Positions 10,128 through 20,632 of a DNA stretch of 64,000 bases are shown here, in pieces. Each line of letters starts with the position of its first letter. The first letter of the stretch is position 1. Under the pieces are notes generated by a model. The model was not told where the DNA came from. It ran no database searches and saw only the letters and a program-made list of their open reading frames with translations. The DNA comes from Coptis chinensis. Its lineage: Eukaryota; Streptophyta; Magnoliopsida; Ranunculales; Ranunculaceae. The position numbers were made by a program, and so were the translations under genes. The stretch lies in the NCBI GenBank assembly GCA_015680905.1, contig CM027384.1, forward strand, positions 75,921,501-75,985,500, in the 5' to 3' direction.

Positions 10128-11463
10128 ATGGCACCAAAGAAGGTGGTGGGTAGCCCCGAAAAGGCGAGAGTCCCGGAACAAATGCCGGCGGCGGTGGAAG
10201 AAGGAGAGGGACGAGAGGAGGGAAGAAGAAAGAGGAGGAGGCGCTGCATCGCGAAGAAATCATGCGAGAGGAAAATGAGGAGCCGAGGAGAGAAAAAGAG
10301 AGAAGGGAGGAAGAATCCGGGGATGAGACGTAAGAGGAAGCAGAGAGAGAAAAACGGAGGAGGATGAGGAGCAAGGACCGACCTTGGTGGACAATCCGGT
10401 GACGGGTTAACAATGGAGCAGTCCAAGCAAATGATTAACAGCGGAGAGAGGCTTAATCTTCAACGCAAAGGGCCCAAACGGCGCTGCCGATCAAGTGGTG
10501 GCGGGGTTGAATCGCGAACCGGGCGGACGCCGATATGGACGTCCGAGGTACCAAAACGCCTCAACCCGGCCAAGATTCGAGAGGTATGGACACGACGGGG
10601 ACCCGGCAGATCACATCCATCACTCAGAGAAAGAGATGCCTCTTTGGCAAGAGGCGAGGTATGATGGTTGCGGTGCATGATGTTCCCGGCTAGCCTTAAG
10701 GGTGGGGCTTCCCGATCGGTACTATCGATTACCCTCAAAGAGCATAACGAATTTCCAAGAGCTAGAACAGGCATTTGTTGACCATTTTATACATCAGAAG
10801 AGGAGGGTGGTAGACATCGCGGCCTTATTCAATGTTAGACAAAGATCCGCGGAGTCTGTCAGAGAGTATCTGTGTCGCTTCAAGGCCGAGACCTTAAAGG
10901 TGGAAAATCTGGACGAGAGAACGGCGGTAATAGCGTTCGAAAGGGGGCTGCGACCCGGGACGGCGGTCCATCAGTCTGTGGCTAAGAACGAGATTGCGAC
11001 CTTGCACGAATTATACCCGCGGGTAGAAAAGTACATCAGATACGAAGATACCATGCAGAAGGAATCGAAGAGGGGAGGCAAGACAGTATCAGCAGTGGAG
11101 AAAGAGAGGGAACGCGATAAGACCGGGGGAAATGACCGAGGCAAAGAGAGATACCGCGGACAATCATCGAGGCCGGAAAGAGGGAGGGAAGTAGTTCGAA
11201 GAGAGCAGAGGGAGAGGAAGCCATACCGCGAATTGGAGACCGTCCCGCTGGTGAGACCGCTGAGTGAGATATTGCCGTTGATAAAAAATGTGCAAGGATA
11301 TGAAGGGCCGCGAACCATTCCGGCGGAAATGCCTAACAAGCCATACTGCGACTATCACCAGGTGCACAATCACGAAACCAACGATTGTTATGCCTTAAAA
11401 TGGTTAGTCCAGAGATTGGTGGAGAAGGGATGCCGAGGGAATTTGTGGGGAACATCCAAATAG
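10128..11463 (+). pseudogene. gag: Tat gag, frameshifted
   Basis: The N-terminus opens at 10128 (MAPKKVVGSPEK) and is rich in Glu/Arg. The frame shifts between about 10350 and 10700, and the main domain runs to 11463 (YYRLPSKSITNFQELEQAF, FNVRQRSAESVREYLC, FERGLRPGTAVHQS). A CCHC-like knuckle (YCDYHQVHNHETNDCYAL) lies near the end. The order and sequence match the minus-strand gag at 781-1823. Multiple indels, many in purine-rich runs, break the frame. Confidence 0.85.
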
Positions 11464-11494
11464 GGGAGCAGGGGCAACGGCCGCCGGGCGAATC

Positions 11495-11984
11495 TTGGGA
11501 ACTATAAATGCTATTTTTGATTGGGAAGCATCGAGCCATAATGCCCACCGACAAGGTCGGACGACCGACAGTATCCAAAGCAGGTCAATGAGTCACACCG
11601 GGACAGAGACACGAGAAAAGACAATGGAAGAGACAATTACATTCTCCAAGGCGGACCTCCGAAGCCGTGGATACACCGCATGAGGATCGTTGGTCATTAC
11701 AAAGAGCGATGGGTAATTATGTGGTCAAAAGGGTCCTGGTAGATCGTGGTAGCACCGTGGATTTCTTTGTTCAGGAGGGCTCTAGAGGAGATGGGGATCG
11801 ACCGGGACAACCGAGACCTCCGCGGACAAGTTTGTACGGATTCAATGGGAGCCGCCACCGAGCCTATGGGGAACTCTTGCTACCGCGAACAGCGGGACCG
11901 GTGGATGTTGTTCTCAAGGTTTATGGTGGTCGATTCCAGCCCCAAGATAACGCGATCCCGGGAGGAGATGGATACATGAGATGA
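11495..11984 (+). pseudogene. Tat protease region, frameshifted
   Basis: This corresponds to the retropepsin segment of the sister element: fragments of the ITF-ADLR motif near 11640, then MGNYVVKRVLVDRGSTVDFF at about 11710-11770. The catalytic triplet reads D-R-G instead of D-T/S-G, and the frame breaks right after it. It would process Gag-Pol in an active element; this copy would not. Confidence 0.7.
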
Positions 11985-12193
11985 GGGCGTGCCGCCGACG
12001 TACTATCAAGTTATTCGATTCCCTACCCCGGGGAACATATGAGGTCCGCGGAGATCAGGTGGCATCCAAAAATAGTCACCAGAATACAATCAAAAGGATG
12101 TCCCGCGGACCAGAGGATAAGCCGACGAGCTCCAGGAAGAGGTCCGCGTAGCAATTACAGTGCGGGGCCGCGGAAGGGGGGGAGCAAGTCGCG

Positions 12194-13640
12194 GTGATCC
12201 CAAAAACTTTGGATGAGATAGAGATGGTAAACCTGGGGCAGGGAGAGGAAGAGAAGTTCACGTCGATAGGGTCGAGTCTTGCAGTGGAATGGAGGGAGAA
12301 GCTGATACAATGCTTGGTGAGAAACAAAGACGTCTTTGCGTGGGGGATAGAGGATATCACCGGGTTTAGATCCGAATTCGCATGTCATCGCCGCGCATAT
12401 GAGGGAGGACGAAGCGGTGGGAGACGAAGAAGATGAGGGTATGAGGCCCAAATACGCCGGAAGGAATCCGAGAAGAAGTTGCCGATTAAAGAATCGCGGG
12501 AATTATAAGGGGCGTGGAATTCACGAATTTGGGTCATTCAACATAGTCGCGGTCTCGAAGAAGAATGGGAAGGTCGGGGATGTGTGTTGACTTCCACGGA
12601 TGTAAATTTAAAGTGCCCGAAAGACGGTTATCCAATGCCGCGAGTTGACGAGTTGGTAGACAGGACGGCGGGTTCAAAGATGTTCTCATTTATGGGCGAT
12701 CGATGGGGTACAAACGGTGGCGATGTATGGTCCGGATCGAGAGAAGACCTCCCGTAGTGGAAGGAGGCACATACCGCTACACGAGAATGCCGTTTGGGTT
12801 GAAAAAAACGGGGGCCACATTCCGTACCGCTGGCGGAGAAGATGTTCGAGGGCAAAATTCGCAAAGGCATTGAGATATACATCGATGATATGGTGGAAAA
12901 GAGCATGTCGGAGCAGGAACATTTGGAGGGGTTGGAGGAGACATTCCGGATACTGCGGACCCATAATTTGAAGCTCAACCCCGAGAAATGCACATTTGGG
13001 GTGACCACAGGGAAATTTCTAGGGTATATTGTGACACAGCGAGGGATAGAGGCAAACCCAGAGTAGATTAGGTCATTGGTAGAGATGCCCTCGCCGCAGA
13101 CAAGAAAGGAGGTGCGCGGTTGCCGGAAGGGTTCGCGGCTCTCAATAGATTCATATCGGTCGTCGTCGACAAATGCAGGCCGTATCGACCGTTGAGGAAC
13201 TCCGCGGATTTCGCATGGACAGCAGAGTGTGAACAGGCATTCCAGGGGCTCAAAAGGTATTTGGGGGAGATCCCCTTGTTGTCGCGACCGGAAGAGGGAG
13301 AGAAATTGTATCTGTATCTAGGGGTCACGGATTATGCAATCAGCTCGGTCCTCGTTCAAGTAGTGGATAAGTTAGAGAGACCGGTGTACTTTCAGAGCAA
13401 GTCGATGTTGGATGCGGAAACCAGGTATAGTCGCGTGGAGAATGCATACCGCCTTTGATATTTTCAGCACTGAAACTAAAGCCCTACTTCGAAGCACACT
13501 CAGTGATCGTGATCATGAACTTGCCCCTTAAGCAGGCTCTGAGGGCAGAGAAATCAAGGAGAATGTTGAAATGGGCCGTGATGCTGAGTGCATATGAGAT
13601 CCAATATCAGGTTAGGACAGCGGAGAAGGCTCAGGCCCGG
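12194..13640 (+). pseudogene. pol: Tat reverse transcriptase and Ty3-type RNase H, frameshifted
   Basis: RT motifs appear in several frames: the spacer KDVFAWGIEDITG near 12330, the palm core IEIYIDDMVEKS at about 12870 (YIDD in place of YVDD) and LKLNPEKCTFGVTTGKFLGY at about 12970. A stop follows at 13064-13066. RNase H1 of the Ty3 type follows (LYLYLGVTDYAISSVLVQ, then ETRYSRVE at about 13420), then MNLPLKQAL and LKWAVMLSAYEIQY at 13515-13610, which is the usual RNase H end. Stops and frame changes make it non-functional. Confidence 0.85.
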
Positions 13641-14075
13641 CCGAGTTCTCTTGCGGAGTTCCCCGCAGAGGACCCTACTTGGGGGGAGGAGATGGTTTTG
13701 GAAAATGAGGGAGAAAAAGAACAGGGCAGCGCGGATCCATGGGACGAAGGTAACGGTTGGAGAGTGTTTGCCGACGGGTCAGCCACGGATGCGCAAAGCG
13801 AATCGGGCGTAGTATTGGTCACGCCAGACAATAACAGGCTAGAGCTGACGATGAAATTAGGGTTCGCGACATCCAATAACGAGGCCGAGTATGAGGCGGT
13901 AATCGCGGGCATGGGAATGGCAGAAGGCTTGGGGGTGAAGGAACTTACCGCGGTACTCGACTCAATTTGGTGGTGTGCCGGCGAATGGTGGGTTCGCGCA
14001 CGGTGTCCCGTGATGGCGAGATACTTGGGGTCCTCCGGGGGTCGGGTTCACGGGCGATTCGATTTGTACATTTGA
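13641..14075 (+). pseudogene. Second, archaeal-type RNase H (aRH) of Tat element
   Basis: The domain begins at GWRVFADGSATDAQSESG (first catalytic Asp in FADGS), continues with SNNEAEYEAVIAGM (catalytic Glu) and reaches VLDSIWW, where the third catalytic Asp of the usual YSDSQLV motif lies. After that the frame is disturbed and ends at 14075. A second RNase H after the Ty3-type RNase H is known for the Tat clade and fixes the lineage. Confidence 0.8.
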
Positions 14076-14365
14076 ACCGTGGGGGAGAACCGCCATGACC
14101 GATGCCTCGGCATATGTGGCCGGCCATGCCGGGTCCGAAGGAAGGACTATAGAGGTGAGAAGACCGATGACCGGTTAACGCGGAGGAACCAGTGGGAATA
14201 ATGAATACCGCAGAGAGCGGCGAAGAATGGATGTTGCCCATCAAGCGGTTTTTGGCGGTGAGGGGAGAAGATCGGGTGGTCGGGGAGAGACGAAGGTCGA
14301 AACGCATTCGGAGATACACATTAGTAGGGGGAGAGTTATATCGGAGGAATTTCAAGGACTCTGTA

Positions 14366-15484
14366 GGGATGTCCATTCCGCCCAAACCCAAACCCCCAAA
14401 ACTCGAAAAAAACCGCGAGCCCGACAAAACCGAACCCGAACCGGACCGAAATACATAGGGTCGGGTTTGGTCACACTATCTAAACCCGACCGACGAACCC
14501 CGACCCGATAATTTGGCCCTAAACCCGTTAAAAGGGTTAAAAGCCCGAAACCATATCCAGACCGAACCCGAACCCAAAACCCAGTTATATAGGGTAAAAA
14601 TGCCCGACCAAAACCGAACCCGAACCAGACCATAATTCCCAACAACTATATTTTCATTTATTATCTATTTATCTTCAACAAACTTTTAGTCTTTTGCTCA
14701 TTACTATTTACTTTTTGGTCTTCAAGACAAATTACCTTTCGACCGCATACTTTACTACTCTCTCTTCCCTCCAACAACTCTCCAAGAACAAGACAACCCA
14801 ATCACACGTTCATGATGAAGAGATTGGTGGGTTTGATGGTGCTGCTAAGTTTGCATTCACTTAGAAAATTTGCAACACCTCCTCAAATATCTCTTTCTAA
14901 ATGTGGTCACCAAGGCTGAGCAAATCAACAGTCGGATTCACACCACCACAAGAAACTGAAACTCCCAAAAAGCCATCAATCTTATTGTCTAATCAACAGG
15001 TCAGATTCACACCACCACAAGAAGTCGAAACTCCCAAAAAAACCATCAATCTTATTGAGTTATTGTCTTGGAATTACTTGCTTTGCTTGGTCTACTTTTC
15101 TCTCTTTTTGCTTTTCAAAAATGCAATCCCATTGTGTTTTGAATCTTTGATGATTGCCAGGGTGGTTTTACGATGTTAAAGTTAAACGCATCAAATCCAA
15201 TAAAAGAAGATGGCTTTTGATTAATTAGATGAAAAAGAGGTTTTTCTTGAGATCTAATAACTGAAAATGGCGCTCCCCGATGAAGAGATTTAATATTCTT
15301 TTTATTTCATATATTTCGGGTTTTATGGGCCGAACCCGACGGTACCGAAATATAGGGTTAGGGTAGGGGTTTGGTCACATGCATCCAACAAATACCCGAA
15401 CCGTAAAAGAATAGGGGTTGGGCCGGTAACCCCCGCTCAAAACCCGAAAAATCGGTTCGGGCCGGGGTACCCGTTGGACATCCG
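14366..15484. mobile_element. hAT-like CCGAACC-rich insertion within pol (boundaries approximate)
   Basis: Pol homology stops after GELYRRNF near 14355 and resumes near 15510. The intervening DNA starts GGGATGTCCATTCCG and ends TTGGACATCCGC, an imperfect inverted terminal repeat. It holds CCGAACCCG-type repeats at both ends (14380-14640 and 15310-15480), like the hAT elements at 5799 and 44737. In the middle, a 70 bp unit (CAGTCGGATTCACACCACCA / CAGGTCAGATTCACACCACC) is duplicated at about 14928-15050. No convincing 8 bp TSD was found, so superfamily assignment is tentative. Confidence 0.6.
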
Positions 15485-15499
15485 CTCAAAATTAACCTT

Positions 15500-16525
15500 T
15501 GTTGAAATGTGGGCGGCTCGAGGTGCTCGCTGAGCTACTTGAAGGGGATCGGGGCCATTGGGCGGCGACGACAAGCGTCATTACTTGGCGGCCTCACAAG
15601 AAGAGACGGCGTGGAATTCTCCAAAAATGTGAGAAGTGTCGAGATTTTCGTTGTTGATATGGGCCCAGCAGAGCCGCCGCGACAAGCAGTGTCTAACCCA
15701 TGGCCAGGATGTGGGCCCTTGACATAATGGGGACGTACCGCCTATTTTACAGAGGAGGTTCTTATTGGTGACCGACTATTTTACAAAGTGGATTGAAGCC
15801 GCAAAGCGTTACAAAGGTGAAAGAGGTGCATGTGATCAAGTACTTGTGGGAAAATATCATTTGCCGTTTCGGGTTTCTACGCTATAATCGCGGATAATGG
15901 AACCCGATTCACGGGTTCAAAGGTTAGGGTTTCCGCAAACGTATCACATCAAACAGGGGATTCTCAGCCCCATACAACCTGACCAGGGAAATGGCAGGCG
16001 GAGTCCTCTAACAAAACCATACTCAACAATCTCAAGAGGAAACCGGAGGGGCGGAAGGGTCCCGGGCCGGCGAACTAAGTCGGGTGCTTTGGGCTATCGG
16101 ACGACCCTACCTAACATCCACCGATGAAACCCCTTTGCATTGGCATATGGAGTAGAGGCCGTGATACCAACAGAGATGGTGGCGACCACTAGGACCGCTG
16201 GGCTGTCGAGGATAAGTCAAACCGGGGCATTTTGGCCGAGACATGAACCTAGCAGAGGAAAGGAGAGACACCCGGTACAAGATCAAATGGAGGAATATCA
16301 CCGCCGCCGCAGAGGCAATAACGACAAAAATTTGAGAGTGAGGAGATTTTGCGGTGGGAGACAAGGTGCTTCGGAGAGTGACTCCCAAAGACCAAAAAAG
16401 CTAGCGAGGGGAAGTTGGGCCCGACGTGGGAGGGCCTTACGTGGTGGTCGAGGTGGGGGAACCGCACCTACAAAAGTTACAAACCTTGGAGGAACAACGG
16501 TGGATAAGCCGCGTGGAATGTAAGG
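15500..16525 (+). pseudogene. Tat integrase, frameshifted
   Basis: Pieces of the integrase survive: a degraded HHCC finger ending KCEKCRDF near 15630-15660; the first catalytic region (WALDIMG, about 15712-15732); KVKEVHVIKYLWENIICRFG at about 15810-15875, preceding the place of the second catalytic Asp; and the C-terminal marker LAYGVEAVIPTEM at about 16137-16180. Stops and frame changes occur throughout. Integrase would insert the cDNA with a 5 bp stagger, matching the AAGTC duplication seen around this copy. Confidence 0.8.
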
Positions 16526-17076
16526 TTGTTGAAAATATTTCACGAGTAAATGTAATGGGAGAGACTGAAAACTGCATGAGCTATTTGTACATATATAAAA
16601 CCGTAGCACTTTTGAGGTGGAATATTATTGTGTGAGTTTTCATTACCCCTCAGAGTGAAGGGAAGGGGGGATGAGCCCCCCAAGGACGAGAGGTCCAAAC
16701 CTTAGGGGGGCAAAAAGGAGTTGCCACACTAAGGTGAGGTCTCTCAGGGCCGGGGTGAGAGGAGTCGCCCCGGACCCCTGGGAGATAGGGGCAACGGAAG
16801 CAAAGAGGCTTCGGCGTCGCGTGCGCGAGTGCTGCCGGAGGTAGAGAAGTAGCGGAGCCCTAACTGACGGGCGTGGCAAATCAAACATCCCCAACCGACG
16901 GGGGGGAATGCGCTAACAGAGGCCAGTTCTTACTGGGTCAAATACACGAACAGGAGGGTTGACAGAAACAATCAGATAAAAGAGGGCAAAACATAATATG
17001 AACATCCCAACTGGTGGGAGTGAAAATACAGCAAAAAGTAGCATAAAGAGTATGACAACGTAGCATCAAGAGAAGC
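16526..17076. other. Non-coding spacer downstream of Tat pol
   Basis: GC-rich spacer with runs of G/C (for example GGGGGGATGAGCCCCCC near 16665). No supported reading frame. In Tat elements a long region separates pol from the 3' LTR. Confidence 0.5.
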
Positions 17077-19255
17077 CTAGCCAGGGCATAAACAAGCTAT
17101 TTTCAAGACAGTACTTTCCAGGATCACCGAAGCGGCGGCTTCTTCTATAACTATGTCCGCAGCCATGTCTATAGCCTCGGCTACCACTTCGGCATCATCT
17201 CCCTTCGGTAGAGTCCCAGATGGGCTGGCGGCGATCTCGGATAAGCGAGAGGCGGCGGGAGCTTCCGGAAGGAGGCGGCCTTCTTTGGTGAGCCGGTCAA
17301 TCTCCTCCTTAACCTTCTTGGCCACCCTCTTCTCGGCTTGGGCCCGGTAGATGTCCCGGAGCTCGTCCATGTCGGCCTCATCTTTGCGCATGGAGTGCCG
17401 CAAGGGCTTTTGGTGCTTCGAGAAAGGGAGTCCGAGCGGCAAAGATGCTTCTCTTGAAGCGGTCTCGCTGGGAGGGCGGCCGCTGTTCATATCGCCAGTG
17501 GGCGGCCTCTGGTCCCGGAAGCTTCGCCTTGGGCCCCGAGCTTGTCTAGGTCCAGGCCGAAGTTCTTTCTTCTAGGTGGGCCACCTCCTTATCAAGTTCA
17601 TCAATCCGCGCCCTGGCACCAAACAGGCCGCGGATCATGAAGGAGATATCCAAACTCATCTGAAGAAGGGAGCAAAAGTCAGAATACTTAAAGAGAGGGA
17701 AGGAAGATATCAAATGCAAAGAGAGGGGTACCTTCTCCCACTGTAGAAGGAAGTCCGGTGGGACTCAAAGGAACCACCTTCGGCATATGCCATATCTTCG
17801 GGGAGGTGAGACCCATAGAACAGGGAAGAAGCCACTGCCGGGTTCTTCAAAGCAGAGTCCTTGATAGTCAGGGTGCGGTTCCGGAGCTTGAAGGAAGCGG
17901 CAAAATGGAGGAATGGGTTCGTCGGCCCTCCTTGTCGGGTTCGGGACGCCACCTCCTTCCCGGCCGTGTTTCCACCTCTTGAGGAGGCGCTGTAGGTGGG
18001 GGGCTGCCTTAGATGGGGGGCCTTCCAGGGGACGGAGGGCCGTGGACGCGTTTGGAGGCCGGGGAGGAGATGGAGGAACAACGGTGGATCGGGGCAACGG
18101 CGATAACGCCCTCATTCGAAGTCGCTATCGAAGAGTTTCGTTTGTTAGCGCCCACGCGTGAAGCGGGGAGAAGTGGTGGAAGAGGAATGAGATGGGGAGT
18201 ATTGGTCTTCCCAAGTCTCCAGGGAGCGGTATGGAGTAGGGGCTGCGGAGCGATGAGTGGTATGACGAACAGGTTCGTGTCAGCGGAGTGATGAGTTGGC
18301 GGTACGGCGTTTTTTCTTGGGAGGGGAAGTGACACGGGGCTTTCTTTCTTTAGGGGGAGGAGGACGAAAAAATGGGGCGCTATATTTTCCTATGGATGCC
18401 AGCTCAGGATCAGACAATAGGGGAGTAGCGGTGGCAGGGTCAATCCCAAGTATCACGGACTGAGCCGCACCCAGATCACGAATCCTCTGGAAGGTCGTGG
18501 AAAAGATGTTGTCGTAGGGTCGCGATCTCGAGTCGGGCCGCCAACCTGAAATAGATAAACGACAAGTTTGATTAGAAACCGAAAGACATACTTCCATGGG
18601 GGTAGATAAAGAGTGGGACTCACCACTGGGGAGGAAAGCCAGGTGATGGAGATTCAACTCAGGTGGAAGATCCGCGGAGAGGAAATTTCCGGAGATATAA
18701 AGAGGGTAGTGGTGCCACAATTTGTCGGAGGAAGTGATGCGAAGGATAAAGTGCGGTTTTCTAGGGCGGAGGCAAAATGAGTGATAGCCCCAATCGACTT
18801 CCTTGGTGCTCTTCTTGAGGTAGAAGTGGGCGCCATGTCGCGAACCGTTATCCCGGTACTTCGGCGGTTGTAGTGGTTCGCGCATACATGACCCCTCTAG
18901 AAATTGCCAATACCTTGGAATGGGGGATGTTGAAGTGATTGCACACCTCGACATCAAGGCGGGTGAGAGGCAATCGAAGGCGGCGACAATCTGTCTCTAC
19001 CGCGGCCACGAGGTGACCCGGCTTGTGGGGACCAAATGTGGGTAATAAGTTAAGTCGCACATGCTCTAAGGTGGCGCCGGGTATCCCGTAAAGTTCGCTT
19101 TTAATGACCTCAAGATTAGGTCTACGGCCACGTGGTGGTGGGGGCGGAAGGGCAAAAGCTTGCCCGGAGGTAGGGGCCTCGGTATCCGGTCGTAAGGCGT
19201 GGCGGGGCTGCGGTGTAGGGGAGGAGGAGGAGGTGGCGGATCTAGAGACGGACAT
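17077..19255 (-). pseudogene. Antisense spliced ORF of the Tat element (putative gypsy-type transposon protein)
   Basis: Runs opposite to gag-pol between integrase and the 3' LTR. Start at 19255 (MSVSRSATSSSSPTPQPRH). A conserved globular part follows (EVCNHFNIPHSK, IPRYWQFLEGSC, HFYLKKSTKE), resembling the plant 'putative gypsy type transposon' domain. After a basic linker (PPPKERKPRVTSPPKKKRR) comes a C-terminal coiled coil (DELRDIYRAQAEKRVAKKVK). Two GT-AG introns are visible on the minus strand: 18623-18546 (GTGAGTCC...TATTTCAG) and about 17732-17662 (GTACCCCT...CTTCTTCAG). A frameshift near 18930 breaks it. Its role is not established. Antisense ORFs are known in Grande-like Tat elements. 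Confidence 0.7.
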
Positions 19256-19795
19256 CGGGGACGGTGGTGGAAGACACTTTACGGCCACAACAAGGCGTAA
19301 AAGGAAGTGGAGATGAACAGTTCCAAACACAAAGGAGAAATGCGCACTATAGCAATTAAAGGAAGCCGAGAGAGAAAAGGAGACCAACTTGAGGAAAAGA
19401 GAGAGCAACCCGAGCAAGAATGTCACCACGTAACCCGAAGAAAACTTAACCGAAGCGGCGGAGCGGGGGAAAACGTAAGAAAGGTGGAGGAAGAGGGGAG
19501 AGGAACCGAAAAGCGAAAAGAAGGGGCCGAGTGAGAGAGAGAAAAGAAATCGAGCGGGCTTTTATAAGAGGTGGGGGCAAAAGGGTAATTGCGGGGGTCT
19601 TTGAAATCGAGGGGACACCAAAAAGAACCAAACCAATGAAAGACACGTGGATGCACAAGAAACGAGGGGCGTAAGGGGGAAACCGTGATGAACACTCACG
19701 AACCTGGGATTAATGAGGGGAAGAGGGAAGACCACGGCCGGAAGGAGGAGGAAGGTGGCGAACTCTCGACTCCCCGATCGAGATATCATCGCGGA

Positions 19796-19811
19796 CTCGA
19801 GAGGGGGCATC
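19796..19811 (+). promoter_or_regulatory. Polypurine tract before the 3' LTR
   Basis: CGAGAGGGGGCATC immediately precedes the 3' LTR. It is a purine run of the type used to prime plus-strand DNA synthesis. Confidence 0.6.
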
Positions 19812-20179
19812 TGTAGTGGCATGATGCCGTCCTGGAATATCATAGGGAATTGGGCCGGACTTAACATAACCCACAAGGCCGCTACCGCACTAGATCGTGG
19901 ATGAAAGACGCGGCGGTCGTGCGGAAACCCTACACATGGAGGGGAGGGGACCGCGAGATAGAGGGACAGGTGGAGGGTTGAGATGAGAGAGGGAGGGGAT
20001 ATAAAAGTGAAGAGAGGGGAGAAAGAAAAAGGGGGCAAGGAAAGAAAGTGAGAGAGTGGTGTGGCAACACGGCCAAGAGAGAGAGCGGTGAACAGGCTTG
20101 TAATCAGTATTTGAGTTATAACAGCTTGTAATCAGTATTTGAGTTATAAGAGCTTGCCATTGGTATTTGTGTTATAACA
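19812..20179 (+). repeat. 3' LTR of the Tat element
   Basis: 368 bp, TGTAGTGGCATG...GTTATAACA, matching the 5' LTR. It is followed by the target duplication AAGTC at 20180-20184, after which ABCC coding sequence resumes. Confidence 0.95.
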
Positions 20180-20521
20180 AAGTCCAAGATATTGAACAAC
20201 CATTGCTTCATAAGGAGGATGAAGATGTCGAAGAAGTTGTACGTTGATGAATATTCCAGTGCTGGAATATTCCAGTGCTGGAATTTGGAGCCAACTTATC
20301 TTCTGGTGGCTTAACCCGCTGTTTAATTTGAACATTGTCGAGCTCGAAAACTTGAGTTATCTCATATTCCTCCAGTTCCTAAACCTGAAACAGCAGAAAA
20401 TTCGTTCTCTTTGTTGCAAGAATCACTTGCAAAGCAGAAACCAAAAGCCTGCTCTTTGCCAAAAGCTTTATTTGGTGCTCTATGGAGACCCCTCGCCGTG
20501 AATTGAATGCAGTTTTTGCAG
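20180..20521 (+). pseudogene. ABCC transporter, exon 1 second part (TMD0-TMD1 linker)
   Basis: Coding resumes in frame with the sequence before the retrotransposon: QDIEQPLLHKEDEDVEE. Then the conserved ABCC motif (AGIWSQL, WLNPLF) leads into KLELSHIPPVPKPETAEN and LPKALFGALWRPLAVN. A near-perfect duplication of GAATATTCCAGTGCTG at about 20250-20280, frame changes near 20330 and a 5 bp tandem duplication TGAAT at about 20501-20510 (creating a stop) break the frame. The exon ends at 20521 before GTGCAACT; the acceptor at 20632 restores AVFA-GINTF. Confidence 0.8.
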
Positions 20522-20632
20522 GTGCAACTTCATATTCAATCTGTTCTCTAGCACTTCCATTCACTAGTTTATCCGTGTTTGCGTCCTTATTTGTAAATGC
20601 TTAGTGCTTACATATTGTTATAGATTTTTCAG

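Larger units (their letters stand above)
9728..20179 (+). mobile_element. Complete Tat-lineage Ty3/Gypsy retrotransposon (10,452 bp) inside ABCC exon 1
   Basis: Two 368 bp LTRs (9728-10095 and 19812-20179), both TG...CA, are flanked by a perfect 5 bp duplication AAGTC (9723-9727 and 20180-20184). Order: LTR, degraded primer site, gag, knuckle, protease, RT, RNase H, second (archaeal-type) RNase H, integrase, spacer, antisense spliced ORF, polypurine tract, LTR. Nearly every domain has frameshifts, so the copy is dead. A hAT-like element interrupts pol at about 14366-15484. The dual RNase H and the antisense downstream ORF are Tat-lineage hallmarks. The exact TSD shows a single clean insertion into the transporter exon. 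Confidence 0.95.

Noticed and set aside
9691-10426. Minus-strand Pro/Ser-rich frames across the Tat LTR and gag
   Set aside because: Antisense of purine-rich LTR and gag DNA; no similarity, unlike the spliced antisense ORF at 17077-19255.
16643-16894. 83-codon minus-strand frame in the Tat spacer
   Set aside because: GC-rich spacer with no domain and no connection to the antisense ORF exons.
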